Shown here: in pieces, positions 1-12,692 of the stretch
Layout: every line of letters begins with the position of its first letter
How positions within the stretch are numbered: position 1 is the stretch's first letter
Source: Neurospora intermedia
Taxonomy: Eukaryota; Ascomycota; Sordariomycetes; Sordariales; Sordariaceae
Direction of reading: 5' to 3'
Assembly: GCA_037102815.1 (NCBI GenBank)
Contig: BTPP01000002.1
Span: forward strand, 4,340,001-4,404,000
Length of the DNA stretch: 64,000 nt
The notes under the pieces: generated by a model
What the model saw: the letters and a program-made list of their open reading frames with translations, nothing else
Told to the model about the DNA's origin: nothing
Databases searched by the model: none
Made by a program: the position numbers and the translations under genes

Positions 1-162
1 CAACTTATTTACCGGTCAATCTGTTTGATCCGAACATCGCATCGATTGCTCAGAGAGTGCCCTTACGCTTGCACCTGGCCGCCTCCGTTTGCCGACGCGA
101 CCCGATCGTACCTATATACGACATTTAATAGCTAAGCCTAGCTATTTACAAGTCGAGCGAGC

Positions 163-1337
163 ATGGGCTTGAATCCAGACACTTCTCTTTCTCCCTCTTC
201 ATCAACACCAAACCTCGAGATACCTAAAAGTATCGGCATGTCGTCGTCAATTCGCACCCATTCCTCTCTGGGCCAGACCAGAGAGACATCCCCCTCGCCG
301 TCCCCCAGGTCGGGCTCTGTTTCTCTCCAGGCCGCAGCTACTCTCAACGCTGGTCTTCAGCGCAAGGATTCACTACGAAGTTCGTCACTCCACGCCCAAC
401 TATTGACCTCAAAATCACCCTGCTGACACTTGCTACCTATCTAGGCTCTTCCATCAGCCCTCTCCCTGCATCTCAGGCCCCCAAGGTTCCCAGCGCCGGT
501 CGTCGCCAATCACAAGTCCTCATGAACATCCAGATGAACGACCCATCGATACCCGCCCCTGGGGAAATGATCTCGGACAGCTCCAAGCCTTCGTCCGTCA
601 GTTCCCCCCAGCCTATCCCCGGCCGCCCGCAACAGCACAGCCGGGCTCCTAGCCTCGGAGAGCTTCACCAGGAGCTAGAGAACGAGCAGGAGTACCAGGT
701 GAACCGCCTGCTCAGCGAAATTCGGAGGCTACAGTCACAGCTTCAGCGCCAGCAGTCCTCATCCGGAGCCATCAGCGATGACAACTCCGGGCGGGACACA
801 CCCAATCGCAGCTCAACACCACAGATGGGAGGAATTTCCGGAACATCCATCCCCAAATCACCGGGCTTCCTTCCTCACCCCCGCGGCTCCTTCGACTTTC
901 CCCGCAGCAGCAACGACCTCAATAAGGCTCGGTCCAGAACGCCGAGCAGAGGCGCTTCGCCTAGGGTGCGCGCCACGTCCATTAGTGCAGACAGTATGGA
1001 CCAGTGGCCCCTGGGCGGAAAGGATGAGAGTGCCTTTTATCAGGCAGAGACGCAGATGCTTATCAGGGAAAACCAGATGTTGAGGCATCGCATTCGTGAA
1101 TTGGGTATGTTCTGCGCTAGCACCGCTATTACAACGTTGTGGTTGAAAGGATCATTCTTGCTAACAACTCCCCGTGCAGAACGTCAACTAGTCGAGTCAT
1201 CAGGGAAAGACGTTGCCAACACTCACGAACCTACTCACGCGTCAGGTCTTCATCGGTCGACGTCTATCTCAGACGTAGAACGTCCCAAGATGACTGCCCC
1301 TGCCCAGCAGCACCAGGAGGAAGCGATTGTTGAGTGA
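163..1337 (+). CDS. Conserved fungal Ser/Pro-rich coiled-coil protein, function unknown
   Basis: I do not recognise a named function. My best model has three exons (163-379, 478-1104, 1180-1337) encoding about 333 residues. Intron 2 (1105-1179) has GTATGT, a GCTAAC branch and GCAG, and is 75 nt, so the frame is also open through it. Intron 1 is less certain: donor 380/acceptor 477 and donor 384/acceptor 445 both keep frame, and I prefer the first. The N-terminal part is Ser/Thr/Pro-rich and probably disordered. A charged stretch around 660-760 (GELHQELENEQ...) and a second near 1040-1104 (ETQMLIRENQMLRHRIREL, continuing into ERQL after splicing) look like coiled coils. Similar proteins with the phrases LMNIQMNDPSIPAPGEM and HQELE are, from memory, widespread in Pezizomycotina. 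The gene may be regulated by phosphorylation, given many S/T-P sites, but that is inference. Confidence 0.75.
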
Positions 1338-2779
1338 TGGAACACAGAAACCAGAGTGAGCTCTGGCTTGCTCGAGTGAGATATAAAGTTCCACATTCAC
1401 GGGTATGCTTCAAAGGAAGGAACGATGGTTTTATGATAACGGCGTTTTCGAGATTATGTCCGGCCTCGGGTCTCCAAGCTGGCACCACAGACAGTCGTGA
1501 GGTATCTCTGAACACTGTCTATCAGGACCCCATCTCCTACTCCAAAAAAATACAACCTACGGAGTACCCACAGCAAAGAGAGAGGGAGACAAGCCAGTTT
1601 GTTGTTTTCGGGGATAGGACAGGACAGGACAGGACAGGTTGGTGGCTTACAGGCGTTATTGGCGGATAATACCTCCCTCTATTGCAGTTCGTTTTACGGG
1701 GATTTTAAGGTGGAAAGCTGAAGTAAATGAAATGGAATGCAAAGATTGAATTAGGAACGGGAGATACATACATAGCATTTTTATATGTTGGGACATCGCA
1801 AACCCGTAATGTTATTCGTATTATTACTATCGTCTTGCTACGCATGCACTTGAGGAGGTAGGGGATAATAATCAAAACTAGGATCAGTCCATATCACCTT
1901 GTCGATGAAAACTTTGGGCGTTTGAATCCGATATTTGTTGGAGTTCAAGGATGCGTCCGTTCTCTAGGATTTTCTCATAACGCTTGGAATAGCTCAACTT
2001 GGTACTCAACCAAGTCGATTTGGCTCAACCCAACTAAACTCGATTCGAGACCCCCAAGGCGAGTTACAACTTAAATCGGGACACTTGGTGGATTGAGCCC
2101 CTTGTAGAGGATAGAATTGTTGCATGTGGCCCTTTGTACGAAAACCACATCAGAACAAATACAGTTTGAAGCTACTTTGAATAACACCAACTTAAAGTAA
2201 TGGACAACAACGGGAACTGAACTGGCTCGTTAGAGTAGTTGGTCACGTTCATGTCACAATAAGTGTAGATGAAGTTTGACTGTGACTGTAAGCATTCAAT
2301 TACCTGTTTAGGAGTTAAGAACTATTTTGGATAACACCATACATATCAATCTCTCCCCAACTCGGGTACCTTTTGTCGAACTGCTGCTACCAGGTTATCC
2401 GTTGCCCAAACAATTTTGTGGCTGCCCTCCATCAACCAAGCCCAGCCTCAAACATCCTCATTATTACCTTTTCAAAGGTTGTTTCCCCGTACGTGTGCGC
2501 CGTCTTGATAGTCCATCATCATTTTAGCCAAGAGCAACTTGAAGAGACCCTCTTTCCACTGCGCCCACGGTTCCGCGTTCCCACGTCCCATGTTCGCTCG
2601 TTATTATCGAAAGGTAGTATGTCCATATTCACCCCCAAAGGGGTCAAAGTGTAATGAGTTGTGCCAAAAACGCCTTATTCCCTACCCATCAAGTTCACCA
2701 ACCAAGCCGCACACAACGCCCGAAAGAGGAAGAAGGGAAAAAAACAAACAAAAGTCAGGACCATCCCAGAGCGTCAAAC
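1338..2779. other. Intergenic, convergent 3' regions
   Basis: No gene is supported. The stretch lies between two gene 3' ends, is AT-richer than the flanking exons, and holds a short pentanucleotide repeat. A small palindrome (ACTTGGT/ACCAAGT, near 1999-2013) and three short overlapping open frames at 2327-2799 carry no recognisable protein. Confidence 0.7.
1616..1638. repeat. (AGGAC)n pentanucleotide microsatellite
   Basis: Four complete AGGAC units plus a partial fifth lie in the presumed 3' flank of the first gene. Confidence 0.9.
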
Positions 2780-5497
2780 CTAACGGTAGTCCATACTAGG
2801 AAATAAACTCCTCTGCAGAAGATTCACATGGAACTCATAAATCCCATCTTCAGCGCCGACGAACCTGTGAGAAGATACATATTAGCAATCGACAATTGAC
2901 AACCACCAAAAGGGGATAAAACTTACAAAACCCTCCCGTCCTCACTCCAACACAACCCCGCAGTGTCATGCGGATCGGGCTCCCGTCTACTCATATATAG
3001 CGCGCCAAACGCCCGTCTAGTCGGATGATCATCCCACTCGCGCAGCGAGGCATGAGCGCCGCGCAGCCTGCGGGTGGAGTCGAGATCGGGCAGTGTCCTG
3101 CTGAAGCTGTCAAAGGGGAGCGTATCTTCGAGGTGAAGGGTGTAGTAGAGCTGTTGCAGAGTGGCTGCAGCATTGACACTAGTGTTTGATGTGGTATTTC
3201 TGCTGGTCGGAGACAATAAGCTTGGGTTCGCTATGATGCGCGAGGAGAGGTTGAGAGCTCGCCTCTCTGCTGCTGCTTCTGAAGCAGTCTGGGCTTGGCT
3301 ACTGCTGGTACCGCTACCGCTGCCAGCGGGTCGGGTAGGTGGGTGCGTCGTTCGGTCTCCTCCTCTGTCTAACCTAGTAATGGCGGAGATGACGCGAAGA
3401 TGGTCGGCGGCGGTAGCTTCGTCCGTTGCTTCCCGTAATGCGGCTATGCTTGCTCGCAAGTTTCGTCCATCACGACCGCTGCTACCACTACCGGCTGCAC
3501 CTCCGCCGGTGCTAGCGGAAGCTCGTAGCGATGTGGCTGCGCGAGGCGGGATCCCGTAGAGTAAGTCTGCGTACTCGCGGTAGGTAGATAAGTCTCTGGT
3601 ATCGCGAGCGGTTCTCAATCCACTGCCGCGCTCGCGGGATTGCTCGCTACTCCCAGACGACCGCTGTGTGTCTCCTCCTGCTCCTACTCCACCTAAGCGG
3701 GATGACGGATCATCACGCCAGATCGAAGTATTAGTTCTTCTTTCGGTCGTGGTTGGTCCCCCGCCCGAGGTAGCGGCTTCTCGTTGTCTTCGTTCTGCCC
3801 GAATCGCGTCAAGGACCTCCAGTTCACGAGGAGTAAACGAAGATGACTCTAGCGGATCCCAATGCTCCCTATTTGAGCGTTCCCGTCGAGCTTCCAGGGC
3901 CGCAAGAAGATCGATACCCCGCAAACGAGATGGTGGTGAGGCGGATGCTGATGCCTCATTGTCATCGGTGCGGGCGGCTGCGAGGAGAAGGAGGCCAGGG
4001 TCGATAGCGCTCCTATCGGATATGGTGATGTGGTCGTAATCGTCTCGTTTGTCTAGGTCCAGGATCTGGCGCGATAGAAAACCGGTTCGGAGGTCGGCAA
4101 CACCGACATGGCCGCGATCTTCAGTCCATGCTAAGAGGTCCGTGGACCCGGGCGCAAAAGCCATGTCACGGATGGCGCCTAGCTCAGCATTTGGCCTTGA
4201 CGAGCCGAAGGTCGTCACGAGGGGATCTAATCCAGGGACGGAGAAGGCCGCAACATCGAAGACAGAGATAATTCCATACTGAGTTCCGACAGCAAGATAA
4301 CTCCCCGTACTGGAAAAGCATGCCGCAAAACTCCCTCTATCACGGTGTTAAAAGAATGCGCGAACAAGAGCAAATGCGCAGAGAAAACGATGCACATACC
4401 TATTTTCCGACCGATCATCTTTGCTTTGACTCTTCAAGGGAACTTTACGCAGCGGAACCCATTGATGTGTTCGATGGGACAAGCGGTACGTATTCATCCA
4501 CGGCTCATCCTTCTCAACCCTCTCGTGCACGTAGAGATAGGGATCGTCACTGATGGCGATCAGGAGCCGGCCGTCGGGCGAGATGACAGCGCGGTTGACA
4601 CAGTCCGGGTATGTGATCTCGTCCAAGGCCTCCTCTTCCCATAAGCTTACACACGAAACGGAATTGTCGTTGTTTGAAAGAACGGCAACTGGTTCGTTGT
4701 ATGCGCCTGCCGCGGCTGGTACCAAAGTCGGTGGAAACCACAAAGTGATGCAGTTCACCCGCTGTTTGCCAAACTTTTTGCTTGTGACAGACAGGTTCTT
4801 GTTGTCGTTGTTGGTATTGCCTCGCGCAGCAGTTATGATTTGGGCCCGAGCCAACGCCCGCGCGACCTCTACCGAGTCTTCGTCGTCCAAGTCACGGCTG
4901 AGTTCGTCCAGTAGCTCCTGACCAGGGACTTGATCGTCCGAATCCGTGTTGAGCTGCGCATTGGCATCGTTCGGAGAGGTCCTTTCGCGGACATGTATCG
5001 CCGTAAACTCGCCGGTCTCGCCACCACAGCAGATCCACCCATGCCGCGCGACAAGACACCGAGGCTGAAAAGGAAGGCGCTTGATGGTTTCGATCTCTTG
5101 GGTTGTGATGTTGAGTCGCTGGACCTCGGTGCTGTCCCTTCCTCCGGGAAAATAAACCACGTTGTTGTCCTCAACGCCCACCATGGACCGCAACTGCCAG
5201 TGGCTGCGAAACAAATTTAGGGTTAGCGACCAAATTCCACGTAGGTGTGTCGCAATGGGTGGTATGAACCAAGGACGTACCTAGGATGGACACTGGTGCC
5301 ATAGCGGCGTCGAGGCTTGGAGAGGATCAAGTGGTCGGTTGCATGATAACTAGACGCAAGTTTTCTGTCAGCATTAGGGAATGTGATTTCAATTTTCGGG
5401 GTGGTAGTAGTTGGGGGTGGAGGGGGGGCACCGGGTGCAACTCGCGGAACAGACTCGGGACTCGGGCATCAGCTTACACGTCGTCCTTGACCGTCAT
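2780..5497 (-). CDS. WD40-like DUF2415 domain protein
   Basis: Five exons give a closed 800-residue frame: 5497-5478, 5364-5281, 5203-4400, 4336-2927 and 2864-2780. Introns of 113, 77, 63 and 62 nt have GTAAGC, GTACGT, GTATGT and GTAAGT donors and AG acceptors, and every junction is phase-consistent. The first coding exon is only 20 nt (MTVKDD plus two bases). The N-terminal half reads as beta-propeller blades (HWQLRSMVGVEDN, CLVARHGWICCGG, AVISPDGRLLIAISDDP). Exon 4 opens with FAACFSSTGSYLAVGTQYG and then carries the DUF2415 core, IRDMAFAPGSTDLLAWTEDR. A long Ser/Arg/Thr-rich linker follows, then a last blade (CWSEDGRVLFVGAEDGIYEF) split over the final intron. Fungal DUF2415 proteins are WD-repeat-like and of unclear function. 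A yeast Crt10-type transcriptional role is a possible but unproven parallel. Confidence 0.9.
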
Positions 5498-7315
5498 TGT
5501 GGGAAAGTCTTGGCGGATTTGTTTTGACCGGGCAGTTCCAAATCAGTTTGCGATGACCATGCACAATTCCGCGCTGTTGATGGCTACTAGGTATCGTCGA
5601 GGGAAGTCGATGCCGTCAAAGAAGGAGGAACCAACTAGAAGGATCGCGTGGAACGTCGAATGTTGAGTGTCGTCGGATTGCGAAATGCCGGGCGGGCTAT
5701 CTTGGTCGGGATTGGGGACAAAGGTTGATACGGGCGAATTGGATTACAATGTAGGATAGTTGAAAGCTGGTGAGTTTTAGAATAAGTAAAGTCAATGAAA
5801 GTGATGTTAGTTGTCGAGGAAACAATAGGAGAGGCCCGTCCGACCAGTTCGTCATTGCTTTCCATCTGTTGTCGCAAACCCGCGTCAAACGTCAACGGAA
5901 GTCCCTTTTTCCCATTACATTAAGTCGTAATATCCTAAGCTCGCCACCCACTTAGACGCACCACTTTGACCCACGGAATGACAACACAATGCAGTGCTTG
6001 CGAAGTCGTTCGGCCGCGCAGCTAAAGAAAGTCCCAAATTAAAATTTCCTAGGAAAGGACCTTGGAATGTTGATAACAATAAGAGGTTATTTCAGGTAGT
6101 TAACCTACCTCCAAGCTGGAGACTGTCAAAGGTACCTCGACCTTCCAAAACCGGGGTCCTCCACTCCACTTCACAAGGCAGGTACCTCCGTCGTGGCCAG
6201 CCAGGTACACCATCAGACACATGCGAGTCTGAGGTTTGGCTGATCGATAAGTACATGTACTTACCTCTAGTTACGCGCAACAACGGAGGTGATTTGGCGC
6301 ACAGTGAGTTGTAGTCTCGCTAGTCTCCGTAACAGATGGACAAGATCAATGACATGGCATCACATCTCCAACACTCGTTGGTGTTTCTGGAGCAAAGCAT
6401 GGAGATATATACCTCTAGTGTATAGTAGCGCGCAATACGTGACCGTGGTAACAGGCCGCTTCAAGCAGCGCATCGATCCACTCTTCCCCGATGCCGTCAC
6501 AGGCCATAGGTCGTTCGTTACGCACGCATACCCGCCCGAGCCCGCCTCTCCCCTCCTCCTCCTCCTCCTCCCTCTCACCCATTCGGGGCATTCTCATTAT
6601 GTATCAAACCTCGGCCGGCCAGCATCCAGGCTGAGCCGGACCGACCCCAGGCTGCCCGAGCAGGGATCAGTTAGGTACTCTTTGATAAACAAAAAAAAAA
6701 AAGGGTCCATGGACGGCAAAGTGGAGTCACGTGTTGTCGCAAAGTCCAAGATGGGAATGGGCTTTCCGGATGTTTTGGATCTCGCCTTTTGAAGACGGCG
6801 AGGTTGACGGCAGCTCGGAGTTCTCGGTGGACGGAGGAAACGGGTCGAAGGAGGAAGACTTCAATCCTCCCCCAGGCTCCCCGCCTTCGCCCGCCATTGC
6901 GACAATTGACGGAGTGGCCCGTGCGGAGCTTGCTCGGCGCCCCACTTATCGTGCATGCGGCTGCTCTCAGTGGGTGGGCAGTGGCCCCCCCGCGGTGCCA
7001 ACTGGAGCTGAGGTCCCGCTGGAGTCGCTGTCGATCCAGTCACTGGGCCGTGTGAGTGCTGAGAGCAAGAGCCGAGCAAAATTTCCAACGCCTTCGATGA
7101 CCAGGTTGTTGAATTTTTTCCCTCGCAGTACAAAAGAGCTTGACCACCAGCTCCCCCTCGGCCTCCGCTCTCCGTTCACGCATCCTCATTCATAACCACC
7201 CTCTCCTCTTCCACCATCACCTCTTTCCCGTCTGCGTTGTGGTGATTCCCGGCCCTGTCTGTTTTCCAAAGGGGTTATTTTGTTTTTAATTTAGAGTCAC
7301 AAACACATACACAAG
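5498..7315. other. Divergent promoter region, DUF2415 gene and mtHsp70
   Basis: About 1.8 kb lies between two diverging genes. It contains a (TCC)n pyrimidine tract near 6549-6570, a poly-A run near 6690-6702 and a CT-rich stretch at 7190-7260 just upstream of the Hsp70 start. I looked for tandem heat-shock elements (alternating GAA/TTC with 2-nt spacing) and saw none convincing. Open frames at 6289-6792 and 6731-7195 show no known domain. Confidence 0.6.
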
Positions 7316-8112
7316 ATGATGTCCACAAGGCTTACCAGGGCTGTAAGTTATAAACCGAGCTTGCACTTGCACTTGCACCTGCACTTTGCAGCATTCGCTG
7401 CTTCCACTTTTCCCTCACTTCAAGACCGCGATAATGGCGCGTTCCACATCCGTGAACACTTTCAACAACGACAATGGAACAACAATGGCTGACATGTTCC
7501 CCTCTTGATCACAGCTGCCCAAGGCCTCCATTGCTACCCGCGCCGCGGGTATGCTCAGGAAGCCCATGACCCCCGCCTTCGCGCGCTTCGAGTCAACGGA
7601 GTCGAACGGAAAGGTCACTGGTTCCGTCATCGGTATCGATCTTGGTATGTAGCATCATTACCACCAACACACGAGCTCCGACATGGCTAACTCAAGTCTC
7701 TTCGCCTCCAGGTACCACCAACTCCGCCGTTGCCATCATGGAGGGCAAGGTCCCCCGCATCATTGAGAACGCCGAGGGTGCCCGTACCACCCCCTCCGTT
7801 GTCGCCTTCACTGAGGACGGTGAGCGCCTTGTTGGTGTTGCCGCTAAGCGTCAGGCTGTCGTCAACCCCGAGAACACCCTCTTCGCCACCAAGCGTCTCA
7901 TCGGCCGCAAGTTCACCGACCCCGAGGTCCAGCGCGACATCAAGGAGGTTCCCTACAAGATCGTCCAGCACACCAACGGTGATGCCTGGGTTGAGGCCCG
8001 TGGTCAGAGGTACTCTCCTTCCCAGATTGGTGGTTTCATCCTCCAGAAGATGAAGGAGACTGCCGAGTCTTTCCTCAGCAAGCCCGTCAAGAACGCTGTC
8101 GTTACCGTCCCT

Positions 8113-8153
<41 letters not shown>

Positions 8154-9561
8154 TGGTCAGATTGCCGGCCTCAACGTCCTCCGTGTCGTCAACGAGCCTA
8201 CTGCCGCCGCTCTTGCCTACGGTCTTGAGAAGGAGCAGGACCGCATTGTCGCCGTCTACGATCTTGGTGGTGGTACCTTCGATATTTCCGTCCTCGAGAT
8301 CCAGAACGGTGTCTTCGAGGTCAAGTCCACCAACGGTGACACCCATCTCGGTGGTGAGGATTTCGATATCCACCTTGTCCGCCACCTCGTCCAGCAGTTC
8401 AAGAAGGAGACCGGCATCGATCTCTCTGGCGACCGCATGGCCATCCAGCGTATCCGTGAGGCCGCCGAGAAGGCCAAGATCGAGCTTTCTTCTTCCCTCC
8501 AGACCGACATCAACCTTCCCTTCATCACTGCCGACTCTTCCGGCCCCAAGCACATCAACCAGAAGCTCACCCGTGCTCAGCTCGAGGCCATGGTTGACCC
8601 CCTCATCCAGCGCACCATTGAGCCCGTCCGCAAGGCCCTGAAGGATGCCAACCTCCAGGCTAAGGAGATCCAGGAGGTCATTCTCGTTGGTGGTATGACC
8701 CGTATGCCCAAGGTTGCCGAGTCCGTCAAGAGCATCTTCGGCCGTGACCCCGCCAAGTCCGTCAACCCCGATGAGGCTGTCGCCATCGGTGCTGCCATTC
8801 AGGGTGCCGTCCTCTCCGGTGAGGTCAAGGACCTTCTCCTCCTCGATGTCACTCCCCTCTCCCTCGGTATCGAGACCCTCGGCGGTGTCTTCACTCGTCT
8901 GATCAACCGTAACACCACCATCCCCACCAAGAAGTCCCAGGTCTTCTCCACCGCTGCCGACTTCCAGACCGCCGTCGAGATCAAGGTCTTCCAGGGTGAG
9001 CGTGAGCTCGTCAAGGACAACAAGATGCTCGGCAACTTCCAGCTTGTCGGTATCCCCCCTGCCCACCGTGGTGTTCCCCAGATCGAGGTCACCTTCGACA
9101 TTGACGCCGATTCCATCGTCCACGTTCACGCCAAGGACAAGTCCACCAACAAGGACCAGTCCATCACCATCGCCTCCGGCTCCGGTCTTTCTGAGGCCGA
9201 GATTGAGAAGATGGTTGAGGACTCCGAGAAGTATGCCGAGCAGGACAAGGAGCGCAAGGCTGCCATTGAGGCCGCCAACAAGGCTGATGGCGTTCTCAAC
9301 GATACTGAGAAGGCCCTCAACGAGTACGCTGACCGTCTCGACAAGACCGAGGCTGACGCCATCCGTGAGAAGATCGCCAACCTCCGCGAGTTCATCGCCA
9401 AGAGCCAGTCTGGCGAGCAGGCCCTCTCCGCCGATGCCCTCAAGGAGAAGATTGACGACCTCCAGGTTGCCAGCTTGAACCTCTTCGACAAGATGCACAA
9501 GGCCCGTGCTGAGGCTGGCGAGCAGCAGCAGCAGAGCACTGAGGGCGAGAAGAAGGAGTAA
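7316..9561 (+). CDS. SSC1: Mitochondrial matrix Hsp70 chaperone (Ssc1/mortalin)
   Basis: This is the ATP-driven chaperone of the mitochondrial matrix. It is the motor of TIM23 protein import and folds imported and mtDNA-encoded proteins with Mdj1 and Mge1. Three exons (7316-7342, 7515-7644, 7712-9561) give 668 residues, close to yeast Ssc1 (654). The N-terminus [20 protein letters not shown] and the following stretch are Arg/Ser/Ala-rich and lack acids, as expected of a cleavable presequence. The nucleotide-binding domain shows GIDLGTTNSAV (split by intron 2 after the first Gly base), [11 protein letters not shown] and [15 protein letters not shown]. The linker [19 protein letters not shown] precedes the substrate-binding domain, and the C-terminus is Gln/Glu-rich. 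It ends without the EEVD of cytosolic Hsp70 or the HDEL of the ER form, which supports mitochondrial placement. Codon use is strongly biased to C-ending codons, typical of highly expressed genes. The start has two adjacent ATGs; I chose the first. Confidence 0.97.
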
Positions 9562-10644
9562 ATCTGAAGCCCAACAGCTTTTAGGTTTTCCTTTTCACGT
9601 TTTCTCACTATACCCATATACTTCTTTCTCCCCGGTGTCTAAGTAGCTTGGTTGGAGCGGAATGATCTCCACTGTGTATTTCTCCCTTGTACTCATATGT
9701 CATGTTTCTCTTTGAGGTCTATCATGCTGGATCTTGTGTTTAATACCGCAGAGGGCGGCGGAAGGCGTTATTGAGCATCAAAACTTCCTGCGTTTTTGGG
9801 GGTTACAATAAAAATCTTCATCTATCTTCACGATATCTTTCCATTCTACAAAAATGATGCGATGATATGCGAAATAGGTTAACCGGTTTTTTCGCATAGG
9901 CAACGGGAAGGGCAAGCAGGAGGTGCTGGAAAAGGGAGGCGGCTGCCTGGGGTGCGCGTATGTGTATATATCATGTTCATTGTACACGATGCACCACCCA
10001 CATGGGACAAAGTTCGAAGCAATCAACCTCCCCTCCTCACGATAAAGATGAAATTGAATAGTAAGCGATTACCAAACAGGCTATCGTGCCATATTTGCTG
10101 TGGTAGTTGTATGTGATTGTGTGATGACAGTATGTCGCTGTTATCCATTCAGTCATTTCGGCCGGCCTCGAGTGTGATACGAAAGTGAAATCCATGAGCC
10201 GTTATCGGACCTACTCGTACCATACACAATCAAAGGGATGAAGTGATCCCAATACGAATAAAAAACAAGTCAATGGGCTTCCCAAGTCACAAGTCAGCTT
10301 ATATGCAGATGTACTCACTATGTGTACATATAAAAACCGACCACACAATATCAAAACTTGAAACACTCGGGTATAATGAGGCAATCAGTACGCCGGTAAC
10401 TACCTCTAGTGGTATATACGTCATGCCAACGACCCGAGTTCATAGCTTGTCGCTGGGTGGATAGTACATATCGTAGGTAAACATGGTCATAGCGGCAAGA
10501 TACCCAACCCCAATTGCTTGCAACAAGTTCATGAGCAGACTGTATTTTTTTTTTTCACATACAACAGCCGTCATTATGTTTTCAACCAAACGTTGCTACT
10601 CCCAAAACACATCTCGTACACCGCTCCCCCCCAATGACAATTCT
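9562..10644. other. Convergent 3' flanks of mtHsp70 and SRP68
   Basis: No gene seen. It holds the 3' UTRs of two convergent genes, including a T/C-rich stretch right after the Hsp70 stop and a poly-T run at about 10545-10555. Confidence 0.7.
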
Positions 10645-12692
10645 CTACCGGCCAAAGCCAAACCATCCCCTCTTCTTGGGCTTCTCTTCCTCCTGAGTCT
10701 GCTCCTCCTGAACCTCCTCAGTCCTTTGCTGCTGCTGCTTCTTGTCCCCACCAGCAGCAATCTTCTCAGGATAATCAATATAATTCCACGCCACATCCAA
10801 GAAGATAGGCTTAACAGGGATGGCCTCCAAGCGAGGCGGATACACAACAATGTTCTCCAGGTTGACCTGGCCGCTGGAGGGGTAATTGGCTAGTTGGCCG
10901 ATTAGGGGTTTTCCGTTGCTGCTGCTTCCGGCAGAAGGCTTCTTGTTCTTGTTGTGCTCGCTAATCTCCACCAGGGCGCGGGCACGCTGGAGCTCGCCGT
11001 TGAGGAGGGAGTGCAGGGTCTGGACGTCGGCGGCAGAGACGAGGATGTTGCGGGCTGGCGAGGATTCCTCGGAGGAGGAGGTGGAAGAAAGGATGGGCAG
11101 GGCGGACTCGGTTTGGATAAGGGCGTGGCGGATGAGGGCGAGAGCGTTGGCGTCGTTGTGGGCTAGGGAGTGGGAGCGGGCGATTGCTAGGGACCTGGGG
11201 TGGGCGCGTGTTAGTTACTGACGAGCAAAGAAATTTGGAAGGAGTGAGAAATGGAGGAAAGAAGGAAACATACTTGAGAGCAGTAAAGTATTGCGAAGTG
11301 GCTTGCAGACGAGTGAAGAGCTCCTGGTCGTTTGCAACACCAGGCAGCTCTGTGATGGTCTCCAGACTCTGAAGAGTGCCGTCATACAAGACCACCTTCT
11401 CTTTTAGCTTGGCAATCTGACGGCCGGGAGCTTCCTCCTTGGGCCTCTCTGACGCCTGTTCAGCTTCCTGGGCCTTCTTTCCTTTCTTGGACAGGTCGTC
11501 AAAGGTGGCGCGCGCACCGTCAAGCTCGCCAGCGAGCACCCTGTTACGGCCAATTCGCCAGCTGATCATCTCGAAATTGACGGCTGTCCTTGTGATCTGC
11601 AAGCTCTGCATGCGAGGATCGCTCTGTGTGACACCTTCTCCCCGGAGCTCGTCAATGGCCTGCTTTGTCGCATCGACAGCATCCTGGGTTGCGGCCAGAA
11701 TGTCATCGTAGGCGGCGGCCTTGTCCTTGGGTGCCAGCGAGCTGGCAGAGGATAACCTCTCGTTCAGCTTGGCCTTTGCTGTTTGTACCGAAGCCCAGGC
11801 GACGGCAATAGAAGCGTCCTCGATCTTGACCTCCCGTGAGCGCCATGTGATGGTAGTCGGTGCTCCCTCAGCGCCAGTAACGCCCGTCATGGTCACATCG
11901 CCCTGCTCCAAAACACTAGGGTTGACAGCCTTGACACGGTCCACCAAGTCATCGTCGGCTTTAGCGAACGCCTTTTTGGCTATTGAAGGAATCGGTTGGG
12001 TGCGAGGAATTTTGGCCTGGTACGCAGCATAGCGGATCGACGGGTCGATGGTATCGGTGAGGAGGTCTTTGTAGATGTCACCCTTGGTAGAGGTCGAGAG
12101 AGCACTGTAGATCATGCGGGCAACGGCGTAGCTGACGATACAATCCTCCCAGCTCTGCTTCTCAAAGTTGGCGGCGCCCCTGAGCAAGGCGGCGTAGGCG
12201 CGGGCTTCGAGGATGTCGTTGGGGCTGGCGCCACTGACTGCGTCCTGGGAAAGCACATCTGCGAGCTTCTCGGCGGTGCGGGCACCCTTTTCGAGTCTAG
12301 AAACGATGTGTGACCTGGTCTTGCCGGTCATGCCCTTGGTGTCAGCAGCATGCGAAGCCTTCATGGACATGGCATGAGCCCATGTGCGCTCGGCGGTGAG
12401 AAGCGCAAGGTGGAGGTATCTGAGAGTAGCACACGAGACGAGGTTAGCAGGACGGCCGGCAAGCATTGCGCCACCACGACAAGCACAAGAGGGAGTCGTA
12501 CTCATGGTTGTCCGAGATTTGCTCAGCGGTAATCTGGGCCTTGGGGTGGAATTTGCCTCGGCTCTTGGTCGCAATGTTGAGCTTCTTGCGGGAGTTGAGA
12601 AGCTTCCTGGAGAGTTGGGCGCGATATGTCGCATAGTCACCGTAGAGGAGGGCGTTCTCCCGGTGGGATACCACGAACTTTGTGATATCCAT
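10645..12692 (-). CDS. SRP68: Signal recognition particle subunit SRP68
   Basis: SRP68 pairs with SRP72 and binds SRP RNA in the particle that targets secretory ribosomes to the ER. Three exons (12692-12502, 12419-11274, 11194-10645; introns of 82 and 79 nt) give 628 residues with consistent phase. The N-terminal RNA-binding half is recognisable: HGD-like FVVSHRENALLYGDYATYR, Arg/Lys-rich SRKLLNSRKKLNIATKSRGK, then DNHE joined by splicing to YLHLALLTAERTWAHAM. This matches the human segment DNRYLLLVLMDAERAWSYAM. Further TPR-like helices follow (EARAYAALLRGAANFEKQSW, DPSIRYAAYQAKI). The C-terminal part carries the SRP72-binding region and ends in a KKRGWFGFGR tail, which I believe is common in fungal SRP68. 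A Gln/Glu-rich insert lies just before the tail. It shares an upstream region with the PPR gene. Confidence 0.95.

Noticed and set aside
1995-2110. Palindromic, repeat-like AT-rich stretch, considered as a transposon relic
   Set aside because: Only a 7-bp inverted repeat is visible, with no coding remnant, target-site duplication or second copy in the window.
7040-7315. Heat-shock elements upstream of SSC1
   Set aside because: GAA and TTC triplets occur but not as three alternating units with 2-nt spacing.
7430-7508. Short frame [15 protein letters not shown] inside the first Hsp70 intron, considered as an alternative presequence
   Set aside because: Joining exon 7316-7342 to 7515 gives a good mitochondrial presequence in frame, while this frame ends at a stop before the exon.
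7687-9498. 603-codon open frame antisense to mtHsp70
   Set aside because: Long antisense frames opposite Hsp70 are a well-known result of strong C-ending codon bias, which removes stop complements in this phase. The protein is Leu/Asp/Gly-biased without a domain.
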